Of a stretch of 64,000 nucleotides of DNA, positions 1 to 9,529 are shown piece by piece. Position 1 is the first letter of the stretch; each line of letters opens with the position of its first letter. The position numbers were made by a program, and so were the translations under genes. The notes below the pieces were generated by a model, which was not told the origin of the DNA, made no database searches, and saw only the letters and a list, made by a program, of their open reading frames with translations. This DNA is from Hippea alviniae EP5-r (GTDB lineage: Bacteria > Campylobacterota_A > Desulfurellia > Desulfurellales > Hippeaceae). The DNA lies in NCBI RefSeq assembly GCF_000420385.1, contig NZ_ATUV01000001.1:1217274-1281273 (forward strand). The letters run 5' to 3'.

Positions 1-352
1 CATCTATCTTACCAACAGCCACGGTAATTGCCGAATCGCCATACCATCCATCGTATATAAGGCCAAAATCAAGGCTTATAATATCACCTTCCTTTAAAAC
101 CCTTCTCTTTGAAGGTATGCCGTGCACCACCTCTTCGTTGATTGAAGTGCACAGCGACTTAGGAAAACCAGCATAACCTTTAAAGGCACACTTTGCATGC
201 CTTTTTTTGGCCTCTTCTTCTGCAACCCTATTCAAATACTCGGTGGTTATACCAGGTTTTACCTCATTTTTCAAGATGTTAAGTATTTCACCCACCATGC
301 GGTTTACAACCCGCATCTTCTCTATTTCTTCTTTACTCTTAAGAACAATCAT
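1..352 (-). CDS. map: Methionine aminopeptidase, type I (partial)
   Basis: Removes the initiator methionine from nascent proteins in the cytoplasm. Only the N-terminal ~117 residues lie in the window; the gene runs off the left edge, so the later metal ligands cannot be checked. The visible part has the family's opening (MIVLKSKEEIEKM), the conserved CTSINEEVVHGIP segment and the DFG and YGDSA stretches near the first metal-binding Asp. Its ATG overlaps the adk stop by 4 nt (ATGA), so it is translationally coupled as the last visible gene of the spc operon. Confidence 0.95.
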   Translation of the reverse strand, partial: MIVLKSKEEIEKMRVVNRMVGEILNILKNEVKPGITTEYLNRVAEEEAKKRHAKCAFKGYAGFPKSLCTSINEEVVHGIPSKRRVLKEGDIISLDFGLIYDGWYGDSAITVAVGKID

Positions 353-990
353 CCTAAAGCCTTCTTAATCCTCTCGAATATCTCTTCTATCCTGCCCGTT
401 CCATCTATCTTAACAAGCTTACCCTGTTTTTCGTAATACTCAACAAGCGGCATCGTCGATTTCTTATACACTTCAAGCCTATTTCTTACAACTTCTTCTG
501 TATCATCATCCCTTTGAATCAACTTACTGCCGCACTTATCACAGATACCTTCCTGTTTTGGCGGATTGTTCTTTATGTGATACACAGCACCACAATTTGG
601 ACACACCCTTCTGCCTGTTAATCTCTCAACAATCTCTTCTTCTGGAACATCTATAAGCAGAACCTTATCAAGGCTCAAACTATTCTTTTTCAGCATCTCA
701 TCAAACGCTTCAGCCTGAGTAGTTGTTCTTGGAAAACCGTCCAAGATAAAGCCGTTTTTACAATCGTCTTCCTTTATTCTCTTCTCCATCATATCAATTA
801 TAATATCATCAGGAACAAGCTCGCCTTTATCCATGTATTGTTTGGCTTTTTTGCCAAGTTCCGTTTCTTCTTTAACTTCTTTTCTCAGTATATCACCCGT
901 TGAAATCTGTGGAATTCCATACTCTTTACTTATCAAAACACCCTGCGTGCCTTTACCAACACCAGGTGCACCAAGCAAGATAAGAATCAT
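349..990 (-). CDS. adk: Adenylate kinase
   Basis: Interconverts ATP + AMP and 2 ADP in the cytoplasm. The 213-aa protein has the P-loop GAPGVGKGTQ at residues 8-17, the DGFPRT segment, and a long LID with four cysteines (CPNCG ... CDKCG, about 126-152), so the LID is the zinc-binding type. A GGGGAT ribosome site precedes the ATG. It sits between secY and map as in many bacteria and overlaps map by 4 nt. Confidence 0.97.
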   Translation of the reverse strand: MILILLGAPGVGKGTQGVLISKEYGIPQISTGDILRKEVKEETELGKKAKQYMDKGELVPDDIIIDMMEKRIKEDDCKNGFILDGFPRTTTQAEAFDEMLKKNSLSLDKVLLIDVPEEEIVERLTGRRVCPNCGAVYHIKNNPPKQEGICDKCGSKLIQRDDDTEEVVRNRLEVYKKSTMPLVEYYEKQGKLVKIDGTGRIEEIFERIKKALG

Positions 991-1000
991 GTTAATCCCC

Positions 1001-2299
1001 CTATCTTGTCCTTCTATTCTTCAAGAAACCTTCGTAATTTCTCATATACAGATGAGCCTGAATCTGCATTATCGTATCCAGAGCAACCTGAACCACAATA
1101 AGCAGTGCCGTGCCACCAAAATAGAACGGCACATTAAATCTTCTTATCAGAATCCAGGGCAAAACACATACAAATGAAAGATAGATAGCACCACCAAAAG
1201 TCAATCTATCAAGAACCCAGTCTAAGTATTCTGCTGTATATCTACCCGGCCTTATGCCAGGAACAAAACCGCCGTTTTTCTTTAGATTTTCAGCTATCTC
1301 TTTTGGATTAAACACAATAGCTGTATAAAAGTAAGCAAAGAAGAAAATTAAGCCTACATAAACAACACTATAAATCAAGCTACCAGGCATTATATAACCT
1401 GAAAGCGTTTTTAAAAACGGAACATTTACTATCTTTGTTATTGTGACCGGAAACAGAAGGATTGATGAAGCAAAGATTGGTGGTATAACGCCAGAAACAT
1501 TGATTTTTAACGGTATATAGCTTGTCTGACCACCATAAAGCCTTCTTCCAACCATCCTTCTTGGATACTGAACAGGTATTCTTCTTTGAGCAAGCTCAAC
1601 AAACACAACAAAGGCAACAACGGCAACGGCAACGGCAAATATAACAAGCAAAGAGAGAAAACTCATCTCTCCCGCACTGACAAGTCTGAATAGATTGCCC
1701 AACGCTGCGGGTAATCTCGCAACGATACCAGCAAAAATAAGCAAAGATATACCGTTTCCTATTCCCCTTTCTGTTATCTGTTCACCTACGAACATCAAAA
1801 ACACGCTACCAGCCGTCATAGTCATAGCAGTAAACAGAACAAACGGAAGACCATGCCATATAACGACACTTGCGCCGCCAGGCCCATGCATAGACTGAAG
1901 GCCTACCGCTATACCAAGACCCTGCAGAAACGCTATGACAACTGTTCCGTATCTTGTGTATTCTGTTATCTTTCTTCTTCCAGCTTCGCCTTCCTTCTTT
2001 AAAGCCGCAAGCTCAGGACTTACAGCTCCAAGCAACTCCATTATAATGGCTGCCGAGATGTAAGGCATTATACCGAGTGATATAATACTGAAGTTTTTGA
2101 TAGCTCCGCCAGAGAATAGGTTGAACAAGCCTAAGGCTGTTCCCTTTGCCTGTTCAAAAATGGCAGCCAACACATGTGGGTCAACGCCGGGAGTCGGCAC
2201 ATGTGCAGCAATTCTAAAAACGATAAACATTATAAGTGTAAAGAAAAGCCTTCTGTTAAGTTCGGGAATATTAAAAATATTTGAATAATCTTCCCTCAC
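1001..2299 (-). CDS. secY: Protein translocase subunit SecY
   Basis: Channel-forming subunit of the SecYEG translocon in the inner membrane. 432 aa, about ten hydrophobic segments, with the conserved PTPGVD near the start and the ERGIGNGIS and PGIRPG loops of the family. The start is a GTG that overlaps the rplO stop (GTGA), so expression is coupled to L15. Length is normal for the family. The partner gene secE lies 25 kb away at 26930-27115. Confidence 0.97.
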   Translation of the reverse strand: MREDYSNIFNIPELNRRLFFTLIMFIVFRIAAHVPTPGVDPHVLAAIFEQAKGTALGLFNLFSGGAIKNFSIISLGIMPYISAAIIMELLGAVSPELAALKKEGEAGRRKITEYTRYGTVVIAFLQGLGIAVGLQSMHGPGGASVVIWHGLPFVLFTAMTMTAGSVFLMFVGEQITERGIGNGISLLIFAGIVARLPAALGNLFRLVSAGEMSFLSLLVIFAVAVAVVAFVVFVELAQRRIPVQYPRRMVGRRLYGGQTSYIPLKINVSGVIPPIFASSILLFPVTITKIVNVPFLKTLSGYIMPGSLIYSVVYVGLIFFFAYFYTAIVFNPKEIAENLKKNGGFVPGIRPGRYTAEYLDWVLDRLTFGGAIYLSFVCVLPWILIRRFNVPFYFGGTALLIVVQVALDTIMQIQAHLYMRNYEGFLKNRRTR

Positions 2300-2730
2300 T
2301 GTAGTACCTCTACACTTCCACCAGCTTTTTGTATTTTCTCAACAGCACTCTTTGAGAATGCATCTGCTATAACCGTAATCTTCTTTGTTATTTCACCTTC
2401 TCCAAGCACCTTAACTGGCCTATTACCCTTTATTAAGTTAGCCTTTACCATGTAGTTTATATCAACCAAATCGCCATCATTACATACTTCGTTGAGTCTT
2501 CCTACATTAACAATTTGATACTCTACTCTGAAAGGATTTTTAAAGCCTCTCTTTGGAAGTCTTCTGTATAGTGGCGTCTGACCACCTTCAAAGTACGCAG
2601 GCTTTGCACCACCGGATCTCTGTTTTTCACCCTTGTTTCCTCTGCCTGCTGTTGTACCCCAGCCACTTGAGTCGCCTCTTCCGACTCTCTTTCTATCCTT
2701 AACAATTCTTGGAAGCTCGTAAAGTTCCAT
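2296..2730 (-). CDS. rplO: 50S ribosomal protein L15
   Basis: Large-subunit assembly protein. The N-terminal RVGRGDSSGWGTTAGRG and KGEKQRSGG segments are typical of bacterial L15. I chose the ATG at 2730 (MELYELP, 144 aa), which follows GAGG by 8 nt; an upstream in-frame GTG at 2739 overlaps that ribosome site. The gene lies between rpmD and secY in the spc operon and its stop overlaps the secY start. Confidence 0.95.
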   Translation of the reverse strand: MELYELPRIVKDRKRVGRGDSSGWGTTAGRGNKGEKQRSGGAKPAYFEGGQTPLYRRLPKRGFKNPFRVEYQIVNVGRLNEVCNDGDLVDINYMVKANLIKGNRPVKVLGEGEITKKITVIADAFSKSAVEKIQKAGGSVEVLQ

Positions 2731-2744
2731 GGTTAGCACCTCTC

Positions 2745-2924
2745 TTAAAGTTCTTCTACTTCAACCATAAAGGAGATTTTTTTTATCATACCTCTGATGT
2801 ATGGCGAGTCTTTTCTTATAACATACTTATTAGGCCTTTTTAAGCCTAACGCTATTGCCGTTTTCCTTATGGACGGCTTCTGTCCTATCAGACTTCTTTT
2901 TAAGGTAATTTTAAGGTCAGCCAT
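2745..2924 (-). CDS. rpmD: 50S ribosomal protein L30
   Basis: Small large-subunit protein of 59 aa. Translation starts MADLKITLKRSLIG and contains the family's RKTAIALGLKR segment and a C-terminal MVEVEEL. It fills the gap between rpsE and rplO, the conserved spc position. A GGTGGTAAATC stretch precedes the ATG. Confidence 0.93.
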   Translation of the reverse strand: MADLKITLKRSLIGQKPSIRKTAIALGLKRPNKYVIRKDSPYIRGMIKKISFMVEVEEL

Positions 2925-2935
2925 GATTTACCACC

Positions 2936-3412
2936 TCACTTGAGTCCTCTCATTTTCATTATCTCTTCTTTGCTTCTCAACATACTCAAAGCCTTAAGTA
3001 GCGCATGAGAGAGATTGTGAACATTGTTAGAACCTATGGATTTTGTAACAATGTTCCTAATACCACAGACTTCAAGTATAGCTCGTGCGGTATTGCCAGC
3101 TATTATTCCCGTACCAGGTCTTGCAGGTTTTATCAATATTCTTCCTGCACCTTCTTTAACTTCCATCTGATGTGGAATAGTACCGTCTTCTGTTATAGGT
3201 ACCCTAATCATATTCTTTTTGGCTTTCTCTATAGCTTTTTTTATAGCTTCTGGAACTTCATGGGACTTACCTAAGCCAAGCCCAACTCTACCATTTTTGT
3301 CTCCAACAGCAACCAAAGCTGAGAATCTAAACCTTCTACCGCCTTTTACAACCTTTGTAACCCTTTTTATGGATATAACCTGTTCTTCAAATTCTTTTTC
3401 CATCTGCACCAT
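2936..3412 (-). CDS. rpsE: 30S ribosomal protein S5
   Basis: Small-subunit protein at the mRNA entry side, involved in decoding fidelity. The double-stranded-RNA-binding N domain is visible (ISIKRVTKVVKGGRRFRFSA) followed by the VGLGLGKSHEVPEAI segment. I chose the ATG at 3412 (MVQMEKEF), 8 nt after AGGAG; GTG codons at 3418 and 3421 are in frame but sit on the ribosome site. Lies in the spc operon between rplR and rpmD. Confidence 0.95.
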   Translation of the reverse strand: MVQMEKEFEEQVISIKRVTKVVKGGRRFRFSALVAVGDKNGRVGLGLGKSHEVPEAIKKAIEKAKKNMIRVPITEDGTIPHQMEVKEGAGRILIKPARPGTGIIAGNTARAILEVCGIRNIVTKSIGSNNVHNLSHALLKALSMLRSKEEIMKMRGLK

Positions 3413-3423
3413 ACGCACCACTC

Positions 3424-3786
3424 CTAAAATTTAAGTCCTGCTTCTCTTGCACTATCGGCAAGCGCCTTAACTTTACCGTGATAGATGTATCCATTCCTAT
3501 CAAATACAACCTTTTCTATTCCCTTTTCTAAAGCTTTTTTGGCTATAGCTTCGCCAACAACCTTAGCAGAAGCTACATTGCAACCCTTTACCTTATCTCT
3601 TAAATCTATATCGAGTGTTGATGCAGAAACAAGCGTTCTTCCACTCTCATCGTCTATAATCTGAGCATAAATGTGTTTTAAACTCTTATAGACGCACAAT
3701 CTTGGCCTCTCGGCTGTCCCTCTTATTTTGTATTTGATTCTTAATTTTCTTCTTAGTCTTTCCTTTTTTCTATCTACAGTCGCCAT
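3424..3786 (-). CDS. rplR: 50S ribosomal protein L18
   Basis: 5S-rRNA-binding large-subunit protein, 120 aa, normal length. Basic N-terminus ([17 protein letters not shown]), then RPRLCVYKS and the C-terminal [24 protein letters not shown] typical of L18. Operon position between rplF and rpsE is conserved. Confidence 0.96.
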   Translation of the reverse strand: MATVDRKKERLRRKLRIKYKIRGTAERPRLCVYKSLKHIYAQIIDDESGRTLVSASTLDIDLRDKVKGCNVASAKVVGEAIAKKALEKGIEKVVFDRNGYIYHGKVKALADSAREAGLKF

Positions 3787-3799
3787 CTATTAACCCCCA

Positions 3800-4345
3800 C
3801 TACTTGCTTGCAGCCTTGCCCATTTTTCTAATAATACGCTCATCTTTATATCTGATTCCTTTACCCTTGTAAGGCTCTGGCGGTCTTACAGCCCTAATTT
3901 GACTTGCAACAAGACCAACCAGCTGTTTATCTATACCCGATACGGTTATCTCAACACCCTTTTTGTCAACTTCTATCTTGATTCCATCAGGAATCTCATA
4001 GTTAACATCGTGAGAATAACCAACACTCAACACAAGTTTCTTACCAGAGACAGAAGCTTTATATCCAACGCCTTCTATCTGCAAAACCTTTGTAAATCCG
4101 TTAGACACACCAACAACAGCATTATTTATAAGACTTCTATAAAGACCGTGCATAGCATCGGCATTCTTTGCATTACTTACCTTCTTAACATATATAAATT
4201 TATCGTCTTTTTCTACACTTACATACTCAGGATTGAAGTGCTGAGTCAATTGACCCTTTGGGCCTTTAGCCACAACTTCGTCCTGCTTTATTGTAATCTC
4301 TACCCCGTTAGGTATAGGGATAGGTGTTTTTCCTATCCTTGACAT
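3800..4345 (-). CDS. rplF: 50S ribosomal protein L6
   Basis: Large-subunit protein near the GTPase centre, 181 aa with the two L6 repeats. MSRIGKTPIPIPNGVEI at the start and PEPYKGKGIRYKDE near the C-terminus are diagnostic. GGAGG lies 5 nt before the ATG. Part of the spc operon after rpsH. Confidence 0.97.
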   Translation of the reverse strand: MSRIGKTPIPIPNGVEITIKQDEVVAKGPKGQLTQHFNPEYVSVEKDDKFIYVKKVSNAKNADAMHGLYRSLINNAVVGVSNGFTKVLQIEGVGYKASVSGKKLVLSVGYSHDVNYEIPDGIKIEVDKKGVEITVSGIDKQLVGLVASQIRAVRPPEPYKGKGIRYKDERIIRKMGKAASK

Positions 4346-4358
4346 GCTAACCTCCTAA

Positions 4359-4760
4359 TTAAAATACCTCGCAGATGTATTCTCCACCTATACCCAGCTT
4401 CTTAGCCTGCTGGGTCGTCATAACACCCTTTGAAGTGGAGATAATGCCGATTCCAAGCCCATTCATAACGGGCTTTATCTCATCAGCAGAGATATAAACC
4501 CTTCTTGATGGCTTACTAACCATCTTCATCATCATAATAACAGGCTTTCTCTTATTCTCGTCGGCATACTTCAAAAACACCCTAACCATATTTCTATTGC
4601 CGACATTATCGAGCTTTTTATAATCGGCTATATAGCCTTCTTCTTTTAAAATCTTGATAACATTCTCAACAAGATTGTTGCTGTGAACATCAACATAATC
4701 GTGTTTTGCTTTTAGTCCATTCTTTATCTTAGACAAGCAATCTGCTACCTTCTTACTCAT
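4359..4760 (-). CDS. rpsH: 30S ribosomal protein S8
   Basis: 16S-rRNA central-domain binder needed for 30S assembly; in E. coli it also represses the spc operon. 133 aa with the C-terminal GIGIISTSKGVMTTQQAKK and GGEYICEVF signatures. Lies 7 nt after rpsN. Confidence 0.96.
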   Translation of the reverse strand: MSKKVADCLSKIKNGLKAKHDYVDVHSNNLVENVIKILKEEGYIADYKKLDNVGNRNMVRVFLKYADENKRKPVIMMMKMVSKPSRRVYISADEIKPVMNGLGIGIISTSKGVMTTQQAKKLGIGGEYICEVF

Positions 4761-4767
4761 ACGCCAC

Positions 4768-4953
4768 CTACCAACTTGCCTTTTTTACGCCTGGAATTTC
4801 ACCTTTACCTGCAAGCATCCTGAAACAGACCCTGCAGATACCAAATTTTCTCATGTATCCCCTTGGTCTGCCACACAACTGGCATCTGTTTCTCTGTCTA
4901 ACCTTAAACTTAGGCGGTCTCTTTGACTTCTCTATCAAAGCTTTCCTTGCCAT
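4768..4953 (-). CDS. rpsN: 30S ribosomal protein S14, zinc-binding type
   Basis: 61-aa short (type Z) S14 with four cysteines as CQLC and CRVC, a zinc ribbon. It ends [11 protein letters not shown] as usual for this type. Many proteobacteria carry the longer, zinc-free form, so the short form is a useful taxonomic marker. In the spc operon between rplE and rpsH. Confidence 0.96.
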   Translation of the reverse strand: MARKALIEKSKRPPKFKVRQRNRCQLCGRPRGYMRKFGICRVCFRMLAGKGEIPGVKKASW

Positions 4954-4970
4954 AGACTCTCCTCTTACAC

Positions 4971-5534
4971 TTAGTTTGTTTTTCTAAACGGCATTCCAAA
5001 GGCTTCAAGCAGTGCCTTTGCTTCTTCGTCTGTCTCAGCAGTCGTAACAATCGTAACGCTCATGCCGTGAATCTTAACGATTTTGTCGTAATTGATTTCT
5101 GGGAATATCAGCTGCTCTGTGATGCCGAGCGTGTAATTCCCTCTTCCGTCAAATCCCTTTAGTGGAACACCTCTGAAGTCTCTAATTCTTGGAATAGCAA
5201 AAGAGATAAACCTATCGAGAAACTCATAAGCCCTATCGCCGCGTAAGGTAACCTTGCATCCAATAGGCATGCCCTTTCTGAGTTTGAAGTTCGCTATAGA
5301 TTTTCTTGCCCTTGTTATAACGCCACGCTGTCCGGTAATTGTGGCAAGCTCATCCAACACAGACTCAAGCAATTTTATATCATGCATGCCTTCTGCAAGA
5401 CCTACATTAAGCACGATTTTCTCGATTTTCGGCACCTGCATTACATTCTTATACGAAAACTCCTTCATAAGGCGTGGGATTATCTCTTCCCTGTAAAGGG
5501 ATTTAAGTCTTGGAACATACTTCTCTTCAGACAT
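4971..5534 (-). CDS. rplE: 50S ribosomal protein L5
   Basis: Central-protuberance protein that carries 5S rRNA. 187 aa; [16 protein letters not shown] at the N-terminus and [19 protein letters not shown] in the second half are characteristic. Operon position after rplX is conserved. Confidence 0.97.
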   Translation of the reverse strand: MSEEKYVPRLKSLYREEIIPRLMKEFSYKNVMQVPKIEKIVLNVGLAEGMHDIKLLESVLDELATITGQRGVITRARKSIANFKLRKGMPIGCKVTLRGDRAYEFLDRFISFAIPRIRDFRGVPLKGFDGRGNYTLGITEQLIFPEINYDKIVKIHGMSVTIVTTAETDEEAKALLEAFGMPFRKTN

Positions 5535-5549
5535 TAAACTTCTCCTCCC

Positions 5550-5870
5550 TTAGATTGTCTCACCGCATTTTTTACAATACCTAACCTTCTCGCCACTCTC
5601 CAAAAACTTAATACCTATGCGAGTAGGTTTGTTGCAATGCGGACAAACAAGCATGACATTTGAAATATGAATGGGCGCTTCCTTCTCTATAATGCCGCCC
5701 TTGGTTGTAGCAGATGCCTTAACATGCTTCTTTATAATATTGACACCTTCAACAATTACACGGTTTTTCTTAGGGACAAAGGATATGATTGTCCCTTCCT
5801 TACCCTTATCCTTGCCAGCAATCACCCTAACTTTATCATTCTTCTTTAATTTCGTTCTTATCCTGTTCAT
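5550..5870 (-). CDS. rplX: 50S ribosomal protein L24
   Basis: Assembly initiator of the large subunit, KOW fold. 106 aa with [15 protein letters not shown] near the start. It also has a C-terminal CPHCNKPTR ... YCKKCGE zinc-knuckle-like segment seen in many longer L24 proteins. Its ATG shares one base with the rplN stop (TAATG). Confidence 0.95.
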   Translation of the reverse strand: MNRIRTKLKKNDKVRVIAGKDKGKEGTIISFVPKKNRVIVEGVNIIKKHVKASATTKGGIIEKEAPIHISNVMLVCPHCNKPTRIGIKFLESGEKVRYCKKCGETI

Positions 5871-6238
5871 TATAGCACCTCTGGAGCAAGAGAAATAATT
5901 TTCATAAACTCTTTAGCTCTTAACTCTCTAACAACAGGGCCAAAGATTCTTGTGCCTATAGGCTCCTTCTGGTTGTTGATAAGCACAGCAGCATTCTCAT
6001 CAAATTTAATATATGTGCCGTCAGGACGCCTAAACTCTTTCTTCGTCCTAACAACAACTGCCTTTACAACATCACCCTTTTTGACCCTTCCGTTTGGGTC
6101 TGCTTCTTTAACAGAAGCAACAATTATATCACCAACTCTGGCGTATCTTTTTCTGGTGCCGCCAAGCACCTTTATGCACATTATCTTCTTTGCGCCAGAG
6201 TTATCAGCAACCTTAAGCATACTGTATGGCTGTATCAT
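5870..6238 (-). CDS. rplN: 50S ribosomal protein L14
   Basis: Large-subunit interface protein, 122 aa. Opens [17 protein letters not shown] and ends [19 protein letters not shown], both strongly conserved. Start overlaps the rpsQ stop by 4 nt and its stop overlaps rplX. Confidence 0.97.
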   Translation of the reverse strand: MIQPYSMLKVADNSGAKKIMCIKVLGGTRKRYARVGDIIVASVKEADPNGRVKKGDVVKAVVVRTKKEFRRPDGTYIKFDENAAVLINNQKEPIGTRIFGPVVRELRAKEFMKIISLAPEVL

Positions 6239-6498
6239 TGCTCATCTCCCAAACCTACATATTTCTCGGTGATTTCCAGCAATCTAAAATGTTTATCTTT
6301 GGAAATAGGTCTGCACTCTATAAACTTAACCCTATCACCCTTCTTAGCTTCGTTTCTCTCGTCGTGAACCTTAAACTTCTTTTTTCTCTTTATATACTTG
6401 TGGAACTTGGGATGCTCCACAAGTGTCTCGACTTCAACGACAATGGTCTTATCCATCTTATCGCTGACAACGATACCTTCCTTAACTAACTTACTCAT
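6235..6498 (-). CDS. rpsQ: 30S ribosomal protein S17
   Basis: OB-fold small-subunit protein, 87 aa. [17 protein letters not shown] and the basic [19 protein letters not shown] segments identify it. Overlaps both rpmC and rplN by 4 nt, so the three are coupled. Confidence 0.96.
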   Translation of the reverse strand: MSKLVKEGIVVSDKMDKTIVVEVETLVEHPKFHKYIKRKKKFKVHDERNEAKKGDRVKFIECRPISKDKHFRLLEITEKYVGLGDEQ

Positions 6499-6704
6499 AC
6501 CTGCTCACCCTTCTTGAGTTTCTCGTTTTTAACGGTAAGAACCCGTGCCAAGTCCTTACGCAGGTTTCTAATTTTATGCGGATTCTCCATCTGTTCAAGC
6601 CCTTTTCTCATATTGAGCTTGAATATCTCTTCTCTAAGTTTTCTCTCTTCTTCAATCAACTCTTTTAAACTCTTCTGTCTCAATTCAGACGCTTTCATTG
6701 CCAC
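6495..6704 (-). CDS. rpmC: 50S ribosomal protein L29
   Basis: Helical hairpin protein near the polypeptide exit. 69 aa from the GTG at 6704; an ATG two codons later (6698) is also plausible, with GGAG upstream of both. The [23 protein letters not shown] stretch is typical. Overlaps the end of rplP. Confidence 0.94.
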   Translation of the reverse strand: MAMKASELRQKSLKELIEEERKLREEIFKLNMRKGLEQMENPHKIRNLRKDLARVLTVKNEKLKKGEQV

Positions 6705-7117
6705 TCACTCCGTTTGACGATTTTCATTTCTATGTTAAACTTCTGCGCTGCAAGCTTAAAAGCCTTAACGGCAAGCTCTTCGGATACACCACCAATCTCA
6801 TAGAGAATTCTTCCTGGTTTAACAATAGCAACCCACTTCTCTATGGAGCCTTTACCCTTACCCATTCTCGTTTCGGCAGGTTTTTTGGTCAAAGGAAAAT
6901 CAGGGAAAATCCTAATCCAAATCTTACCCTGATGCTTCAAAACCCTGTTTATGGCAATTCTTGCAGCTTCAATCTGCCTGTTGGTAACTTCACCTCTACC
7001 AACGGCTTTGAGACCAAAATCGCCAAATGCGAGTTTGGTTCCTCTTTTGGCTGTTCCCCTTACGCCGTTTCTGTTTCTCTGATATTTTCTATACTTGGTT
7101 CTTTTTGGCATTAACAT
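6695..7117 (-). CDS. rplP: 50S ribosomal protein L16
   Basis: Large-subunit protein near the peptidyl-transferase A site. 140 aa from the ATG at 7117; the conserved MPKRTKYRK start is two codons later at 7111 and may be the real one. [24 protein letters not shown] is the family signature. Confidence 0.95.
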   Translation of the reverse strand: MLMPKRTKYRKYQRNRNGVRGTAKRGTKLAFGDFGLKAVGRGEVTNRQIEAARIAINRVLKHQGKIWIRIFPDFPLTKKPAETRMGKGKGSIEKWVAIVKPGRILYEIGGVSEELAVKAFKLAAQKFNIEMKIVKRSEWQ

Positions 7118-7140
7118 AGCTCAATCCCACCTTTCCTTGC

Positions 7141-7767
7141 TTATGGTGATACCATTCCGTTAAATACCCAGACCTTTATTCCTATAACGCCAGCCTGAGT
7201 TAAAGCTTCCGCAAACCCATAGTCGATGTCGGCTCTTAAGGTGCTCAAAGGAATTCTACCTTCCTTTATCCACTCTGTTCTTGCCATTTCAGCTCCACCG
7301 AGCTTTCCTGCAACCTGTATCTTTATTCCTTTGGCACCCTTTTTCAACGCCAAATACGCAGCTCTCTTCATCACCCTTCTGTAAGGCATTCTTTTTTCTA
7401 TCTGAAGGGCTATATTCTCAGCTATAAGCTGAGCATCCTTCTCTGGAGCAGGCACATCCTTAACATTTATCGTAACCTGAGCGTCGGTCATGCCTTTGAC
7501 AAACTCTTTAAGCTTCTCAACTTCAGCACCTTTTCTTCCGATAATGATGCCTGGCATAGCTGCATATATGTTAACCGTCATCTTGTTTCTTTTTCTCTCT
7601 ATCTCAATCTTTGAGATGCCAGCGTAATATACCTTCTTCTTTATTGCCCTTTTAATCTTCTGGTCTTCCAAAAATTTATCTTTAAAATCCCTTTCAGCAT
7701 ACCATCTTGAAGTCCAAGTCTTTGTTATACCAAGCCTTAAACCAATAGGGTTTACTTTTTGACCCAA
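7141..7767 (-). CDS. rpsC: 30S ribosomal protein S3
   Basis: Small-subunit head protein at the mRNA entry tunnel, with a KH domain (GIIIGRKGAEVEKL, about 72-85). 208 aa. The start codon is TTG, spaced 7 nt from GGAGG, giving the universal MGQKVNPIG N-terminus. Sits between rplV and rplP as usual. Confidence 0.95.
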   Translation of the reverse strand: MGQKVNPIGLRLGITKTWTSRWYAERDFKDKFLEDQKIKRAIKKKVYYAGISKIEIERKRNKMTVNIYAAMPGIIIGRKGAEVEKLKEFVKGMTDAQVTINVKDVPAPEKDAQLIAENIALQIEKRMPYRRVMKRAAYLALKKGAKGIKIQVAGKLGGAEMARTEWIKEGRIPLSTLRADIDYGFAEALTQAGVIGIKVWVFNGMVSP

Positions 7768-7777
7768 AACCCACCTC

Positions 7778-8104
7778 CTATTTGCCGATAATCACGGTAA
7801 TATTACTTGTGCGTTTAATGATTCTTCCAGCCCTACCCATAGCCCTTGCTCTATATCTCTTCATCCTGATGCCGTCATCAGCCGTTACATTTATAACCCT
7901 AAAACCATCTATATCCATACCCTGCTCCAAAGCATTGGCAACAGCCGATTCAAGCAGCTTTTTCAAGATAAAAGCAGCCTTCCTTTTGGAGTATTTGAGC
8001 AGAACTAATGCTTCATCAACACTTTTTCCTTTAATCAATCCTATAACTTCTCTAACCTTTATAGGAGATATCTTTGCGCTCCTTAAAAATGCTCTTGCTT
8101 CCAT
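7778..8104 (-). CDS. rplV: 50S ribosomal protein L22
   Basis: Lines the nascent-peptide tunnel. 108 aa; ARAFLRSAKISPIKVREVIGLI and the C-terminal RAMGRAGRIIKRTSNITVI beta-hairpin region are clear. Conserved S10-operon position. Confidence 0.96.
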   Translation of the reverse strand: MEARAFLRSAKISPIKVREVIGLIKGKSVDEALVLLKYSKRKAAFILKKLLESAVANALEQGMDIDGFRVINVTADDGIRMKRYRARAMGRAGRIIKRTSNITVIIGK

Positions 8105-8117
8105 ATCTCACCAACCC

Positions 8118-8399
8118 TTACTTACCTATTTTCTTTTGAACTACGCCTTTGTGTCCTTTGAATGTCCTTGTTGGTGCAAACTCACCCAACTTATATCCAA
8201 CCATATTCTCGGTAACATAAACAGGTATAAATTTCTTGCCGTTATGGACAGCGAATGTAAATCCAACAAACTCAGGAACAATCGTGCTTCTTCTTGACCA
8301 TGTCTTTATCATAGTCTTCTTACCAGAAGCTCTCATCTTCTCAACCTTCTTTAAGAGCTTCTCATCAACAAATGGACCTTTTTTTAGACTTCTCGGCAT
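8118..8399 (-). CDS. rpsS: 30S ribosomal protein S19
   Basis: Small-subunit head protein, 93 aa. [18 protein letters not shown] at the start and [13 protein letters not shown] at the end are highly conserved. In the S10 operon between rplB and rplV. Confidence 0.97.
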   Translation of the reverse strand: MPRSLKKGPFVDEKLLKKVEKMRASGKKTMIKTWSRRSTIVPEFVGFTFAVHNGKKFIPVYVTENMVGYKLGEFAPTRTFKGHKGVVQKKIGK

Positions 8400-8412
8400 A
8401 AACCAACGCCTC

Positions 8413-9237
8413 CTATTTCTTTCTTCTGGTTACGATAAATTTATCCGTTCTCTTGTTCCTTCTGGTCTTATAACCTTTGGTTGGAACACCCCATGGCGTA
8501 ACAGGTGTGCCGCCCGTTCCTGTCTTACCTTCACCACCACCGTGTGGGTGGTCAATTGGGTTCATGGCAACACCTCTAACCTGTGGCCTGAAGCCTCTGT
8601 GTCTCATCCTACCGGCTTTACCCCAGTTGATGTTGTTATGATCAGTGTTGCCAACCTGACCAATTGTTGCATAACACTCAACATGAATCAGTCTCATTTC
8701 ACCGCTTGGCAATCTTATGTGGGCATATTTGCCTTCCTTTGCCATAATCTGAGCCATAGCACCGGCACTTCTTGCAAGCTGAGCACCACCCTTTGGTTTT
8801 AACTCTATATTGTGAATAATTGTTCCGACAGGTATATTTTTAATAGGCAGGGCATTGCCAACCCTTATCTCAGCATTCTCACCTGCTTCAACAACATCAC
8901 CAACCTTCAATCCAACAGGTGCTATGATATACCTTTTCTCTCCATCCCTATAAGCCAAAAGGGCTATCCTTGCGCTCCTGTTTGGGTCATACTCTATTGC
9001 TTTTACAACAGCTGGTATTCCCCTTTTATCCCTTTTAAAATCTATGATTCTGTAAAATCTTTTTACTCTTCCGCCTCTGCCTCTTACGCTGATGTGTCCT
9101 GAGTTATCCCTACCTGCATGGTATTTCAAAACCTTTATAAGAGACTTTTCGGGTTTTTTCTTCGTTATCTCACTAAAGTCAGAAACACTTGCAAATCTCA
9201 AACCGTTTGTTACTGGCTTGTAAACCTTGATACCCAT
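8413..9237 (-). CDS. rplB: 50S ribosomal protein L2
   Basis: Core large-subunit protein at the peptidyl-transferase region, 274 aa. It carries the catalytic-region motif [19 protein letters not shown] near residues 220-240 including the conserved His, and the usual [10 protein letters not shown] tail. Length matches the family. Confidence 0.98.
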   Translation of the reverse strand: MGIKVYKPVTNGLRFASVSDFSEITKKKPEKSLIKVLKYHAGRDNSGHISVRGRGGRVKRFYRIIDFKRDKRGIPAVVKAIEYDPNRSARIALLAYRDGEKRYIIAPVGLKVGDVVEAGENAEIRVGNALPIKNIPVGTIIHNIELKPKGGAQLARSAGAMAQIMAKEGKYAHIRLPSGEMRLIHVECYATIGQVGNTDHNNINWGKAGRMRHRGFRPQVRGVAMNPIDHPHGGGEGKTGTGGTPVTPWGVPTKGYKTRRNKRTDKFIVTRRKK

Positions 9238-9253
9238 AGCTTAAACCTCTTTC

Positions 9254-9529
9254 TTAAAGTTCCTTCAATGTCTGACCTTCTTTGAGTGTAACAATAGCCT
9301 TCTTATATGAAGGCCTTTTACCCTTTATCCCTCTGAATACCTTTCTTTTTCCCTTCACATTTATGATGTTTACCTTCTCAACTTCAACACCAAACAGCTC
9401 TTCAATAGCCTTCTTTATCTCTGGTTTGTTTGCGTTTTTATCAACAACAAACACATACTTGCCATCTTCCTGGGCTATAAAAGCCTTCTCTGAAATCACT
9501 CTTTCCTTTAAAATACTCCACTTATCCAT
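9254..9529 (-). CDS. rplW: 50S ribosomal protein L23
   Basis: Exit-tunnel protein that docks SRP and trigger factor. 91 aa; VISEKAF near the start and VDKNANKPEIKKAIEELFGV are typical. Overlaps the end of rplD by 8 nt. Confidence 0.96.
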   Translation of the reverse strand: MDKWSILKERVISEKAFIAQEDGKYVFVVDKNANKPEIKKAIEELFGVEVEKVNIINVKGKRKVFRGIKGKRPSYKKAIVTLKEGQTLKEL